Part shown: positions 28,326-38,794 of the stretch, piece by piece | How positions within the stretch are numbered: position 1 is the first letter of the stretch | Layout of the letters: each line of letters opens with the position of its first letter | NCBI GenBank assembly: GCA_027489065.1 | Contig: JAIYAM010000035.1 | Coordinates: 1 to 64,000 of the forward strand | Direction: 5' to 3' | Length of the DNA stretch: 64,000 nt | Origin: Erythrobacteraceae bacterium | GTDB lineage: Bacteria > Pseudomonadota > Alphaproteobacteria > Sphingomonadales > Sphingomonadaceae | The notes under the pieces: generated by a model | Database searches by the model: none | What the model was told of the DNA's origin: nothing | What the model saw: the letters and a program-made list of their open reading frames with translations, nothing else | Position numbers and translations under genes: made by a program

Positions 28326-29492
28326 CTACTCGTAGGTCCCCAGCAGCCCGCGCGCGACGACCCAGTTGTGGATCTCGGAGGGGCCGTCGTAGATGCGCAT
28401 GGTGCGCAGCTTGTTGCTCATGAGATAGAGCGGCAGCTCGCGGGTCATGCCCATGCCGCCGTAAAGCTGCATCGCGTGGTCGACGATCTCGTAGGCGCTC
28501 TCGGTGCAGAAGCTCTTGATCATCGAGATCTCGGAGCGGGTGTCGCGCCCCTCGTCGATCTTCCACGCGCAGTCATAGGTCATCAGCCGCATCGCGTGGA
28601 TCTTGGTCGCGGCGTCCGCGATCCAGTTCTGCACCGTCTGGCGCGCCGACAGGGGCTTGCCGAAGGTGCTCCGCTGCGGCGCATAGTCGATCATCATGTC
28701 GAGCGCGCGCTGCGCCATGCCGATCGACCAGGACGCCATCTCGATCCGCCGCGTGCCGAGCCGCACCTGCATCGGTGCGAAGCCCTGTCCGCGTGTGCCG
28801 AGCAGCTTCCAGCCCGGCACGCGGCAATCCTCGAGCGCGATCTCGTAGGTGGCCGTACCGTCGATCATCGGGATCTTGCGGGTGACGTTGAAGCCGGGCG
28901 TGCCCTTGTCGACAAGGAAGGCCGACATGCCGTTGCGGCCGTTCGGGTTCTTGTCGGTGACGGCCATCAGGATCGTGAAATCGGCTTCCGCGCCCTTGGT
29001 GATCCAGATCTTGCGGCCGTTGATGATCCAGTCGTCGCCGTCCTGCACCGCGGTGGTGCGCATCCCCTGCGGGTCCGCGCCCGCGCCCGGCTCCGAGATG
29101 CCGATCGCGCTGATCGTCTCACCGCGTACATAGGGCGCAAGGTAGGCTTCGCGCTGGCGCTCGTCGGCCGCGACCATCAGCATCCTGAGGTTGGGCGAGT
29201 CCGGCGGCAGGTAATAGGGCACCACGGTCTTGCCGAGTTCCTCGCTGACGCCGACCATCGCCACCATGGGGAGATTCATGCCGCCGACTTCCTCGGGCGC
29301 GTCGAGGCCCCACAGGCCCAGCTCGCGGCTGACGGCATCGACCTTGGCGGTCTCCTCGGGGGTCAGATAGGTGCCCTGCCCGATATTCTCGCGTGCGATG
29401 ACGCTCGCCTCGTAAGGCATCAACTGATCGCGCACGAACTTGCCGACCAGCTCCTTGAGCATCGCGTGTTCGTGGTCGAGCTCGAAATTCAT
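28326..29492 (-). CDS. Acyl-CoA dehydrogenase family protein
   Basis: ISEPGAGADPQGMRTTAV, MQLYGGMGMTRELPLYLMSNKLRTMRIYDGPSEIH. Confidence 0.93.
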   Translation of the reverse strand: MNFELDHEHAMLKELVGKFVRDQLMPYEASVIARENIGQGTYLTPEETAKVDAVSRELGLWGLDAPEEVGGMNLPMVAMVGVSEELGKTVVPYYLPPDSPNLRMLMVAADERQREAYLAPYVRGETISAIGISEPGAGADPQGMRTTAVQDGDDWIINGRKIWITKGAEADFTILMAVTDKNPNGRNGMSAFLVDKGTPGFNVTRKIPMIDGTATYEIALEDCRVPGWKLLGTRGQGFAPMQVRLGTRRIEMASWSIGMAQRALDMMIDYAPQRSTFGKPLSARQTVQNWIADAATKIHAMRLMTYDCAWKIDEGRDTRSEISMIKSFCTESAYEIVDHAMQLYGGMGMTRELPLYLMSNKLRTMRIYDGPSEIHNWVVARGLLGTYE

Positions 29493-29682
29493 GATGTCCC
29501 GTCCTGTATCCTGTGGGGTCCGTCTGGTGCCTGACACCACACAATACGCAAGCTGTCACTCACGAGATTGAGAGGTCTCCCGATTTCCGGCGCGCTTGAC
29601 GCTGCGGCCTGCGGGCCATACCTTCTAGCCTCGTTATCTGCAAAGATTTGCAGCCACTTCGCCTGTCCCGAGGAGCCGCCCC

Positions 29683-30348
29683 ATGTCCCGTTTCGCCGAA
29701 GGCGTGGTCAAGTTCCAGCGCGAGGTCTTCCCGGAAAAGCAGGCGCTCTTCGAGCGGCTGAGCACCGGGCAAAGCCCCGAGGCGCTGTTCATCACCTGCT
29801 CGGACAGCCGGATCGAGACCGCGATGCTCACCCAGACCGATCCGGGCGAGCTGTTCATCTGCCGCAACGCGGGCAATATCGTGCCCCCGCACACCAACCA
29901 GACCGGCGGCATGACCGCCTCCATCGAATTCGCGATCGGCGCGCTGCGCATTCCCAATATCGTGATCTGCGGGCACACGCAGTGCGGAGCGATGAAAGGC
30001 GCAATGAACCGCGCCGCGCTGACCAAGCTGCCGCACGTGCGCGAATGGCTCGGCTTTGCCCAAGGCGCGGTCGACATCACCGAGGCGCTGGGCGCCCATC
30101 TCGATCCCGAGGCGAAGATGCGCATGCTGCTCGAGCAGAACGTGATCCTGCAATTGCAGCATCTCAAGACCCACCCCACGGTCGCTGTGGCGCTGGCCCG
30201 CAAGGAGCTCGAGCTGCACGGCTGGGTCTATGACATCAAGACCGGTGAAGTGTCCGCCTACGACGATGCGGCGGGAGAATGGGTACCGGTCGAGGAACGT
30301 TACGCCTCGGAGCTGGCCGGCGGCATGCTCGCCGCACACGCCTGCTGA
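29683..30348 (+). CDS. Beta-class carbonic anhydrase
   Basis: ALFITCSDSRIETAMLTQTDPGELFICRNAGNIVPP, ICGHTQCGAMKG. Confidence 0.96.
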   Translation: MSRFAEGVVKFQREVFPEKQALFERLSTGQSPEALFITCSDSRIETAMLTQTDPGELFICRNAGNIVPPHTNQTGGMTASIEFAIGALRIPNIVICGHTQCGAMKGAMNRAALTKLPHVREWLGFAQGAVDITEALGAHLDPEAKMRMLLEQNVILQLQHLKTHPTVAVALARKELELHGWVYDIKTGEVSAYDDAAGEWVPVEERYASELAGGMLAAHAC

Positions 30349-30359
30349 GGCAATTGCAG

Positions 30360-30737
30360 TCAGGCGGCTTCGGCCGTTTCGACCGGCTCGGCCTCGGCCA
30401 CCCACAGCTGCTTGGCGTGGGCGATGTCGTCGGGAGTTGCGCGGCTCAGGCGGTGGGCGACGAAGTCGATCCCCTCGATCAGCCATGCCGCAAGGTCGCG
30501 TTGGGCCAGCCGGTAGACCCGCTTCTGGCCGACCGTGCGGGTCTCGACCAGCGCCACCGCGCGCAGCACGCCGAGATGCTGGGAGACACGGGTGGGTGAG
30601 ATTTCGAGGATGTCGCCCAACTCGTTGACCGTCTGCTCGCCCGCCTGGAGCTTCAGCAGCAGACGGATGCGATCAGGATGCGATATCTGTCGCAGAACAT
30701 GAGCCAGTTCATTCGCAACTATCTTGCGGCTCGGCAT
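30360..30737 (-). CDS. ArsR-family winged-helix transcriptional regulator
   Basis: LRQISHPDRIRLLLKLQAGEQTVNELGDILEISPTRVSQHLGVLR. Confidence 0.9.
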   Translation of the reverse strand: MPSRKIVANELAHVLRQISHPDRIRLLLKLQAGEQTVNELGDILEISPTRVSQHLGVLRAVALVETRTVGQKRVYRLAQRDLAAWLIEGIDFVAHRLSRATPDDIAHAKQLWVAEAEPVETAEAA

Positions 30738-30755
30738 TGATGCGTCCCTTCGTAA

Positions 30756-31823
30756 CTAAGAATCTGCCAAATCCCATGATACAATGCGCAAGGGGGCGAT
30801 TTGGGTCCCATCATTTGATATATCATCTTCTGCAAGCGCATGCCACGGCTTCTGCATGCCGCGGTTGGCCGCTGTATCGCGGCACAGGAGCCCGATGAAC
30901 TCTGCATCGCCGACCTCGATCGCGTAAGGTGCATCGGCCCCGCGCCCTGCGGTGGCGACGCCCCTGCCCTGCAGCCGCGCCCAGCTTGCGTGGAGCCGCC
31001 GCGCCGGGCGCATCATCCCTGCCTCCCGCAAGGCCAGCGCCAACGCGAGCGCCAGCGCCGCAGCGTCGAGCGGCAAGGTTCCCTCTCCCGCGCCTTCGCT
31101 GCCCGCGCTGTTGCCCAGCGCCTCGCAAGTGACACGGCAGAGTCCCCCGCCGCTCCCCCCCGCGTGCCACAGCATCGGCCAGGGCCCGCGCACGCCGGTC
31201 GTCTCGGCGAGCATCGCGAAGACGATTCCGCGCAGGTCCGGCATGGCAATGATCGCGTCCCACGCCGGCGTGCCGCGCATCAGCGCCGGCAGCGCCTCCT
31301 CGATGGCAAGAACATCGAGCACGGTGCCCGGCGCACAGAGCCGCATGCCGGTCACCGCAGCGCGGTGCCGGGCGTGGACCATCACCGCGATCCGCTCGCG
31401 CCCCTCCTTCGAAGCCGCGCGGATCATGGCCTTGAGCACGCCGGCGCACGGCAGGGCATCGCCGCCGTGCTGCCGGACGGTGCAGGTCGCCGGATGCGGC
31501 GAGAGCAGCATGATATCGGCCCCGGCACCGCGCCCATGGTCGATGCAATAGCTGGCGACGAACCGGGCCTCGGGAAGCGCCGCGTGACCACCGTTCTGGA
31601 AAGCGGCCGGGCTCCAGCAGGCCCACGGCGCGAACACCGGGGACGTCTGCCCGGCAGACACGAATTCGTGATCGACCGCGAGCCAGTCGAGCAACTGCCC
31701 AAGCGCGGCGCGCCACTCCTGCGGCGGGCTTTCGGCGGCCTGCGCAAGGCGCAGAGGCTTGCGCACCAATGCGAGCCAGGGCGCGCGGACGGCGGCGGCA
31801 GGATTGTCGCTGCTTTGGTTCAT
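30756..31823 (-). CDS. Divergent isocitrate/isopropylmalate dehydrogenase-fold protein, probably catalytically degenerate
   Basis: Colinear weak similarity to the IDH/IMDH C-terminal half (PAWDAIIAMPDLRGIVFAMLAETTG; EALGNSAGSEGAGEGTLPLDAAALALALAL); metal-binding Asp motif not conserved. Confidence 0.5.
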   Translation of the reverse strand: MNQSSDNPAAAVRAPWLALVRKPLRLAQAAESPPQEWRAALGQLLDWLAVDHEFVSAGQTSPVFAPWACWSPAAFQNGGHAALPEARFVASYCIDHGRGAGADIMLLSPHPATCTVRQHGGDALPCAGVLKAMIRAASKEGRERIAVMVHARHRAAVTGMRLCAPGTVLDVLAIEEALPALMRGTPAWDAIIAMPDLRGIVFAMLAETTGVRGPWPMLWHAGGSGGGLCRVTCEALGNSAGSEGAGEGTLPLDAAALALALALALREAGMMRPARRLHASWARLQGRGVATAGRGADAPYAIEVGDAEFIGLLCRDTAANRGMQKPWHALAEDDISNDGTQIAPLRIVSWDLADS

Positions 31824-32025
31824 CTGCCCCGATCCTTCGTCACGTGCCAAGGAATTCGCGCCCAATTAGCGCCAGCAGGACAATCGGAATAATTCAATCT
31901 TTGAGCGCAAACGTTCCAGAATATGAAAGTTTGCAGATAGGCCCCCGCCCATGCGCCCCGCAGCGGCTTGAATTGACGCGCGCATGCGGGCATCACCCGC
32001 CTCGGGAGCAGAGGGGACAGAGGAC

Positions 32026-33987
32026 ATGACCATCGCATTCTTGCGCGCCGGGAGCGCGCTCGCACTCGTCGTCAGCGCGGCGAGCCTGACGGCGCAGGAT
32101 CAAACCGGTGAGGCGAGCGCGTCCACCCGCGCCGGCAATGCCGCGATGGCCCGCCAGCTCCCACCCGAAGGCACCCGCGATGCGGCGGATTCCCAGCGCG
32201 GCTTCCTCGCAACGCGCAAGGATCCATTGATCCTGAACGCGAACGGCAAGCCGGTCTGGGACCTCGACGCCTACGCCTTCGTCTCGGGCCCCGCCCCCGA
32301 CACGGTCAACCCTTCGCTGTGGCGGCACATGACCCACCTCAAGCACCACGGCCTGTTCCAGGTGACGCCGAACGTGTGGCAGGTGCGCGGCTTCGACGTT
32401 TCGAACATGACCGTGATCCGGGGCGCAAGCGGCTGGATCGTGATCGACCCGCTGACCGGAACCGAAACCGCCAAGGCGGCGATGGAGCTGGTCAATGCCA
32501 CTCTCGGCCAGCGCCCGGTCAGCGCGGTGATCTACTCGCACAGCCACGGCGACCACTTCGGCGGGGTCAAGGGCGTGGTCGACGAAGCCGCGGTCAAGGC
32601 CGGCACCGTCGCGGTGATCGCGCCGGCAGGCTTCATGGAGGAAGCCACCTCGGAGAACGTCATGGCCGGGGCTGCAATGATGCGCCGCGCGGGCTACCAG
32701 TTCGGCACCGGCATCCAGCCGGGCGCCAAGGGCCAGATGGGCAGCGGCATCGGCAAGGGCCTGTCGGCTGGCACGCTGTCGCTGATCCCGCCGACCGACA
32801 CCATCGCCGCAACCGGCGAGACTCGCGTGGTCGACGGGGTGACACTCGAATTCCAGATCGTCTCGGGCACCGAGGCTCCGGCCGAATTCGACGTCTTCGT
32901 CAAGCCGGAGAAGACCTTCCTCGCCGCCGAGATCGCGACCTGCTCGCTGCACAACATCCTCACCCCGCGCGGGGCCAAGGTGCGCGATGCGCGCGCCTGG
33001 GCGCATTATCTCGATGAAGCCGCTATCCGCTATGCACCGCAGAGCGATGCGGTGATCTCGAGCCATTGCTGGCCGATCTTCGGGCGGGCGGAGGGCACCG
33101 CGTGGCTCGCCGCCCAGCGCGACAATTACCGCTGGCTCCACGACCAGACCGTGCGCCGGATGAACCGCGGCGAGACGATGGTGGAGATCGCCGAGGCGCT
33201 CGAGAACGCGCCCCCGCCGGGCAACGCCAAGGAATGGTCGACACGCGGCTACTACGGGACGATCAGTCACAATGCCAAAGCGATCTATCAGTTCTACCTC
33301 GGCTGGTATGACGCGGTCCCGGCCAACCTTCACCCCTACCCCCCGGTCGAACGGGCGACGAAGCTGATCGAGGCCTTGGGCGGCGCGGAGCGTACGCTGG
33401 CGCTGGCAAGGAACGCCCTTGCCGCGGGCGATTACCGCTGGTCCTCCGACCTGCTCCAGAACCTCGTCTTCGCCGATCCCGGCAACGCGGAGGCCAAGGC
33501 GTTGCTCGCGCAGAGCTACGAGCAGCAGGGCTACCAGTCCGAAAGCGCGATCTGGCGCAACCAGTTCCTCGCCGCGGCGGACGAGTTGCGGAACGGACGG
33601 GTGGATCGCAGCGCGGCGCAGAGCAATGACATGATTGCCGCGATCTCGACGCAGGAGCTGCTCGATTCCGCCGCGACACGCTTCGCGCCTGAGCGTCCCG
33701 GCCCGCACAATATCGCCATCGGCATCGATCTTACCGATCGCAAGGAGCAGGCGAGCCTCGAAATTACCGAGCAGGCGATGATCGGTCGCGTCGGCACCTT
33801 GCCCGCAAACCCTGCGGCGAGCGTCAAAGGCCCCCGCCAATTGTTGCTGGCGATGCTGTTCCTCAAGCTGCCGGTTAGCGCGCTCGAGAAGGCCGGGCTT
33901 CAGGTGACGGGCGACAAGGCCGCCTTGCAATCGCTGATCGACAGCCTCGACCCGATGCCGCAAGGCTTCGATATCGTCACGCCGTGA
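32026..33987 (+). CDS. Alkyl/aryl sulfatase, metallo-beta-lactamase fold (SdsA1-like)
   Basis: YSHSHGDHFGGVKGV, NVWQVRGFDVSNMTVIRG, LGWYDAVPANLHPYPPVERA. Confidence 0.93.
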   Translation: MTIAFLRAGSALALVVSAASLTAQDQTGEASASTRAGNAAMARQLPPEGTRDAADSQRGFLATRKDPLILNANGKPVWDLDAYAFVSGPAPDTVNPSLWRHMTHLKHHGLFQVTPNVWQVRGFDVSNMTVIRGASGWIVIDPLTGTETAKAAMELVNATLGQRPVSAVIYSHSHGDHFGGVKGVVDEAAVKAGTVAVIAPAGFMEEATSENVMAGAAMMRRAGYQFGTGIQPGAKGQMGSGIGKGLSAGTLSLIPPTDTIAATGETRVVDGVTLEFQIVSGTEAPAEFDVFVKPEKTFLAAEIATCSLHNILTPRGAKVRDARAWAHYLDEAAIRYAPQSDAVISSHCWPIFGRAEGTAWLAAQRDNYRWLHDQTVRRMNRGETMVEIAEALENAPPPGNAKEWSTRGYYGTISHNAKAIYQFYLGWYDAVPANLHPYPPVERATKLIEALGGAERTLALARNALAAGDYRWSSDLLQNLVFADPGNAEAKALLAQSYEQQGYQSESAIWRNQFLAAADELRNGRVDRSAAQSNDMIAAISTQELLDSAATRFAPERPGPHNIAIGIDLTDRKEQASLEITEQAMIGRVGTLPANPAASVKGPRQLLLAMLFLKLPVSALEKAGLQVTGDKAALQSLIDSLDPMPQGFDIVTP

Positions 33988-33997
33988 GGCGGGCGGC

Positions 33998-36388
33998 CTA
34001 GAACGAGCACTCCGCCTTGGCGGCGTTCTCGTCGCGGACGATCTCGCTGATCTGGAAGGCGAAGGGCGCTTGTGAGGCGAAGGTGAGCTTGCCGCCCGTC
34101 TCGCCGAGGCAGGCAGGAGCGAGCACCATTTCGCGCCAGCCCTTGCCTTCGGCGACGACCAGCCCCTGCGTGATGTCGAGCGCCTTGCCGCCTGCCGTGA
34201 CCGTCACCGGACCGGCGGGGCGGCTCGTCACCTGATAGGTGATCCGCCATGCCGCGGCGCTCGCAGGGCCGGTCAGGGACAGCTTCGCGCCGGGGCCGAA
34301 GGTGATGCGGCGCGCGTCTTCCTGCGCCTTCCGATCGACGCCCGTGACGACGACGCCGTTGCCAGCCCCGCGCAGATCGGGGAGCAGCGCGTTGTCGGCG
34401 ACAGCCTGCACCTGCACACCCAGCTTGCCATTGGCGAACCACACCGCGCCTGCATCGCGGGTGAGCGCGGCGCAGGTCTCATCGGGAGGAAACAGGGGCG
34501 GCGGGGGGCTATCGTAGCGCAGACCGTAGCCCTGCCCGAACAGCACGCCCTTGCTGTTGCGCGGTCCGCCCTCGCAGGTTGCAGGCCAGTCGAAGGAGAG
34601 CCGCCCGGTGGGCTGAACCGTGCCGAACAGCACGTCGGCCACTCCCGCACCCTCGCTCCCCGGCAGCCATGCGGCGACGAAAGCGTCGGCAGCGTTGATC
34701 TCGCGGTTCACCCACAGCGGCCGGCCCGAAAGGAACACCGCGACAGTCCTGATGCCGCGCGCGCGGTAGGCCTTGAGGAGGTTCAGCCCCTCCTCGTCGC
34801 GGAAGGCGAGGTCCTTGCGGTCACCGACGAACTCGGCATAGGGCTGCTCGCCGAAGACGACGATCGCGATGTCGGGCTTGCTGGCGCTGCTCCCCTTGGG
34901 TGCCAGCACCGCTTCGCCGCCCGCCGCTTTGGCCGCCGCTGCGATGCCTTGCCAGATCGAAGTCGCGCCGGGGAAATCGGCCGCGGTGAGATCGCCGCCG
35001 CCTTGCCAGGTCACCGACCAGCCGCCGGCCTGCTGCGGAATGTTGTCGGCGGCGGTGCCGGCGACCTCGATCCGCGCGCCCGGCTTCAGCGGCAGCACAC
35101 CGGCGTTCTTGAGGATCACCTGCGACTTGGCCACCGCTTCGCGGGCAAGGCTGCGGTGTTCGGGCGAGCCGAGCAGTTCCCACTTGCCGCCATTGGCGCG
35201 CTGCGAGGGCTTTACCTCGCCATCGAGGATGCCGAGCTTCTGCTTCAGGCGCAGCACCCGCAGCACCGCCTCGTCAAGCCGCGCCATCGGGATCGTGCCA
35301 TCCTTGACCTGCGCCACGAGACTCGCGTGGAGCGCCTTCCAGTCCTCGGGCACCATGTAGACATCGAGCCCGGCCAGCAGCGCCTGCGGGCAATTGCTGT
35401 TGGTGCAGCCCCTGACCTGACCGTGGCCGTTCCAGTCGCCGACCACCAGCCCCTCGAAGCCGAGACGCCCGCGCAGCTCATCGGTGAGCAGCGGCTTGTT
35501 GCCGTGCATCTTCTCGCCGTTGATCGAGTTGAAGCTCGCCATGACGCTGGCGACGCCGGCGCCGATCGCGGCGGGATAGGGCCTGGCGTGGATCGCCATC
35601 AGCTCGCCGAGGTCACCGTTGACGTCGCCCTGATCGACGCCCTGCGCGGTGCCGCCGTCGCCGAAGAAGTGCTTGGCGGTGGCGGCGACCTTGCCCGTGC
35701 CGAGGAAGCCGGGTTCGCCGCTGCGGCCCTGCAAGCCTTCGATCATTGCCGCGCCGTAGCGGGTGACCAGTTCGGGATTCTCCGAATAGCTTTCGTAGGT
35801 GCGGCCCCAGCGCGCATCGCGCGCGACCGCGACGGTGGGCGCGAAGGTCCAGTCGAGGCCGGTCACTTCGATCTCGACTGCGGTGGCCGCCCCAATGCGG
35901 CGGATCAGATCGGTGTCGAATGTCGCGCCGAGCGCAATGTTGTGCGGGAAGACCGTCGCGCCCGGGACATTGGCATGGCCGTGGACCGCGTCGGTCGCCC
36001 ACAATGCGGGGATCGCAGGCTCGCCGTTCGACAAGGGCGCAGTGGAGGCCTCCCAGTATGCGTCGGCAAGCTTCAGCCAGTCGGACGCGGGGGCCTTGTC
36101 GTTCCCGAACGGACCGGAATTGCCGCCGTTGAGGATCGTGCCGAAGCGGTATTGCCGCACGTCTTCGGGGGTGATCGAGCCGATGTCGGGCATGATGATC
36201 TGCGCGACCTTGCTCTCGACGCTCAACCGCGCGAGCAGCGCCTCGGGCGTGTTGGTCGCCGCAGCGACGGCGGCGAGAGCCGGACCGGGAGCCGAGGCCG
36301 ACCGAACCTCGGGCGCCGCATTGCACCCGGCCAGCAAAGCCCCGAGCGCCGCTCCGCACACCAGCCGCACCCAACCTTCTCGCGCCAT
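33998..36388 (-). CDS. Glycoside hydrolase family 3 (beta-glucosidase)
   Basis: WTFAPTVAVARDARWGRTYESYSE, FEGLVVGDWNGHGQV. Confidence 0.95.
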   Translation of the reverse strand: MAREGWVRLVCGAALGALLAGCNAAPEVRSASAPGPALAAVAAATNTPEALLARLSVESKVAQIIMPDIGSITPEDVRQYRFGTILNGGNSGPFGNDKAPASDWLKLADAYWEASTAPLSNGEPAIPALWATDAVHGHANVPGATVFPHNIALGATFDTDLIRRIGAATAVEIEVTGLDWTFAPTVAVARDARWGRTYESYSENPELVTRYGAAMIEGLQGRSGEPGFLGTGKVAATAKHFFGDGGTAQGVDQGDVNGDLGELMAIHARPYPAAIGAGVASVMASFNSINGEKMHGNKPLLTDELRGRLGFEGLVVGDWNGHGQVRGCTNSNCPQALLAGLDVYMVPEDWKALHASLVAQVKDGTIPMARLDEAVLRVLRLKQKLGILDGEVKPSQRANGGKWELLGSPEHRSLAREAVAKSQVILKNAGVLPLKPGARIEVAGTAADNIPQQAGGWSVTWQGGGDLTAADFPGATSIWQGIAAAAKAAGGEAVLAPKGSSASKPDIAIVVFGEQPYAEFVGDRKDLAFRDEEGLNLLKAYRARGIRTVAVFLSGRPLWVNREINAADAFVAAWLPGSEGAGVADVLFGTVQPTGRLSFDWPATCEGGPRNSKGVLFGQGYGLRYDSPPPPLFPPDETCAALTRDAGAVWFANGKLGVQVQAVADNALLPDLRGAGNGVVVTGVDRKAQEDARRITFGPGAKLSLTGPASAAAWRITYQVTSRPAGPVTVTAGGKALDITQGLVVAEGKGWREMVLAPACLGETGGKLTFASQAPFAFQISEIVRDENAAKAECSF

Positions 36389-36437
36389 CACGATTCGACC
36401 CTCCCAACGTGGCACTTCGAGCGCCCGCTGCTTTTCT

Positions 36438-36453
36438 TTGAGAACGTTATCAG
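36438..36453. promoter_or_regulatory. Putative LacI-family operator upstream of GH3 (TTGAGAACGTTATCAG)
   Basis: Near-palindrome with central CG, shared with 43267-43282. Confidence 0.6.
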
Positions 36454-36498
36454 CCTAAGTCGGTGCGGCGTTTTTGGCAAGCGCCTCTCGCGCCATCC

Positions 36499-37695
36499 TT
36501 ACCGCCGCAGCGACGCGACCAGCAAGGCGGCGCTGCAAAGCGCCAGCGCGGCGAAAAGCACGAACAGCCCGCTGAAGCCGAAGCGCGGAACCAGCAGCAC
36601 CGTCAGCCACGGCATGACCATGCCCGGCACGGTGTTGGTGAGGTTGAACAGGCCAAGGTCGCGCCCGCGGTGCTGGGCTGCGGGCAGCACGCGCAGGGTC
36701 TGGCTGGCGTGGAGCGAAAGGAAGATCGTCGCCGAGAGCCCGAAAAGGACGTAGCCGGCGATGGCCCAGGCCAGCGTCTGCGCGGCCGCCATGACGAGCA
36801 TGCCCACCGCGCACAGCACCGCGCTCGCCGCAAGCGGACGCACCGGGCGGGAGCGGCGGTCCGACCAGCGCCCCAGCCACAGCGATAGCGGGACCGAACA
36901 GACCAGCACGGCGCTGAACACGTTCGCCGCCGCGTTCTCGGGATAGCCCGGCGCGATCGAGCGCAGCCAGTAGAGGAGGAAGGCGAACATGCCCCCTTCC
37001 GCGACCTGCACCAGCAGCCGCGCCGCCCACATTCGCGCGACCACGCTGTGACGCCCCGGCCGTGCGCGGCTTGCAGCGGTGGCGGGCACCATCAGCGCGG
37101 GCAGCACCCTGCCCTTGCCCAGCAGCACCGCAGGCAGCACCAGCGCGCTCACCAGGCCCGCGACCACCAGCAGCCGCGCGCCGGGCTCGACGAGGCCCAC
37201 ATAGGTGACGAACGACCCCGCCAGCGCGCCCATTGCAGGGGCCAGCGCCAGCGTGCCGCCGAGCATGCCCTTCTGTTCATCGGGAAAGCAATCGCCCGCC
37301 CATGCCATGAGGGGGCTGAGCATGCAGTTGAGCGCAACCTGCCAGACCATCAGCAACACGATGATCTCGCCCACGCTGCGCGCCTCGCCCACCGCCAGCA
37401 GCAGCAGGTTCGACGCGATCAGGCCCGCGACGATCCACGGCCGCCGCACCCGGCTTCGGTCGGACAGCCAGCCGACCGCAATGTTGGCGAGGCTTGCCGT
37501 CAGCGCGCCCAGAAAGGTCACCTGCGCAAGGCTAGCGACGTCCTCGCTCCCCTGCAGGTCGGCGATGCGTTGCGGGAGCAGCACGGTGAGCAGCGGCACA
37601 TAGGCGACCGCGCCCCCCGCAGCGGCGAGCGCAAACAGCGCGAGGAACCAGCCGGGCTGGCGTCGGGGCGGATCGGCGGGGGTGAGCGGGCTCAA
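36499..37695 (-). CDS. MFS transporter
   Basis: Twelve hydrophobic segments, LSDRSRVRRPWIVAGLIAS. Confidence 0.88.
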   Translation of the reverse strand: MSPLTPADPPRRQPGWFLALFALAAAGGAVAYVPLLTVLLPQRIADLQGSEDVASLAQVTFLGALTASLANIAVGWLSDRSRVRRPWIVAGLIASNLLLLAVGEARSVGEIIVLLMVWQVALNCMLSPLMAWAGDCFPDEQKGMLGGTLALAPAMGALAGSFVTYVGLVEPGARLLVVAGLVSALVLPAVLLGKGRVLPALMVPATAASRARPGRHSVVARMWAARLLVQVAEGGMFAFLLYWLRSIAPGYPENAAANVFSAVLVCSVPLSLWLGRWSDRRSRPVRPLAASAVLCAVGMLVMAAAQTLAWAIAGYVLFGLSATIFLSLHASQTLRVLPAAQHRGRDLGLFNLTNTVPGMVMPWLTVLLVPRFGFSGLFVLFAALALCSAALLVASLRR

Positions 37696-38759
37696 GCCCG
37701 CGCCGGATGCGGACGCGGCGGCGCGGCGGTCGAGGAACGCTCGACCAGACCGGCAGGCACCTCGATCACCGTGGCACCGCCGAGGTTCTCGCCGCGCGCG
37801 ATGAGCTGTTCCACCGCGCGCGACACGGTCTCGGCGATCGGCTGGTCGATGGCGGTCAGCGGCGGCTGCGAGAAGCGCACGATCGGGGTGTTGTCGAAGG
37901 AGATGAGCGACAGGTCGCGCGGCACCACCAGGCCCCGGTCCCGCGCGACCTCGAGCGCGGCGAGCGCCATCTGGTCGGACGAGGCGATGATCGCGGTCAG
38001 ATCGGGATTGCGATCCAGCAGGGCGCGCGCGGCGCGGGTGCCGCTCTCATAGCCGAAGTCGCCCACCTCGAGCAGGCCTTCATGCGGCAGGCCGAGTTCG
38101 GCAAGCGCGCGCTTCCAGCCCTCGATACGCCAGCCCGAGAGGCTGTAGGCCGATGGCCCTGCGATCATCGCGATGTGGCGGTGGCCGAGCTCGGCGAGCC
38201 GCGTGGTGGCCAGATGCGCCGCGCCTGCGTCGCCCATGGTCAGCGGAATGCCCGGCCCTTCGGCGTCCGAGCCGATCCGGGCGAAGGGGATGGCGCGCTG
38301 CGCGAGCAGTTCGGTGATCAGCGGGTTTTCCGAGTGCGGCGGGGTCAGGATCACTCCGTCGGGCTGCAGCGCCGAAAGCGCCGCGCCGAGTTCGCGCTCG
38401 ACATGGTCGGAATGGGTGTCGACCAGTTCGACCATCATCCGGTAGCCGTGCTTCGAGCAGGTGAGGATGCCGCCCAGCAGCATCTGGTCAACCCAGTCCG
38501 TGCCGCGCCGCTCGCGCCAGTCGGCCAGCGTGCGCTCCCGGTCGTTGATCGCAAGGATAATGTAGGAGCGCGATCCGCTCATCCGCTGGGCCGCGAGGCT
38601 GGGGACGTAGCCGAGCCGCTCGATCGCGGCTCGCACCTTGTCGCGGACCTGCGGACGCACGTTGGGGCCGCCGTTGACGACGCGGCTCACGGTCTGGAGC
38701 GAGACGCCCGCGTCCTCCGCGACGTCCCTGATCGTGACTGTCTTGCGCACCCGCGCCAT
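37692..38759 (-). CDS. LacI-family transcriptional regulator
   Basis: VTIRDVAEDAGVSLQTVSRVVNGGPNVRPQVRDKVRAAIERLGYVPSLAAQRM. Confidence 0.96.
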   Translation of the reverse strand: MARVRKTVTIRDVAEDAGVSLQTVSRVVNGGPNVRPQVRDKVRAAIERLGYVPSLAAQRMSGSRSYIILAINDRERTLADWRERRGTDWVDQMLLGGILTCSKHGYRMMVELVDTHSDHVERELGAALSALQPDGVILTPPHSENPLITELLAQRAIPFARIGSDAEGPGIPLTMGDAGAAHLATTRLAELGHRHIAMIAGPSAYSLSGWRIEGWKRALAELGLPHEGLLEVGDFGYESGTRAARALLDRNPDLTAIIASSDQMALAALEVARDRGLVVPRDLSLISFDNTPIVRFSQPPLTAIDQPIAETVSRAVEQLIARGENLGGATVIEVPAGLVERSSTAAPPRPHPARA

Positions 38760-38794
38760 TCGTTCCGCGCCCCTATCCGCCTACCGCCCCGTAC

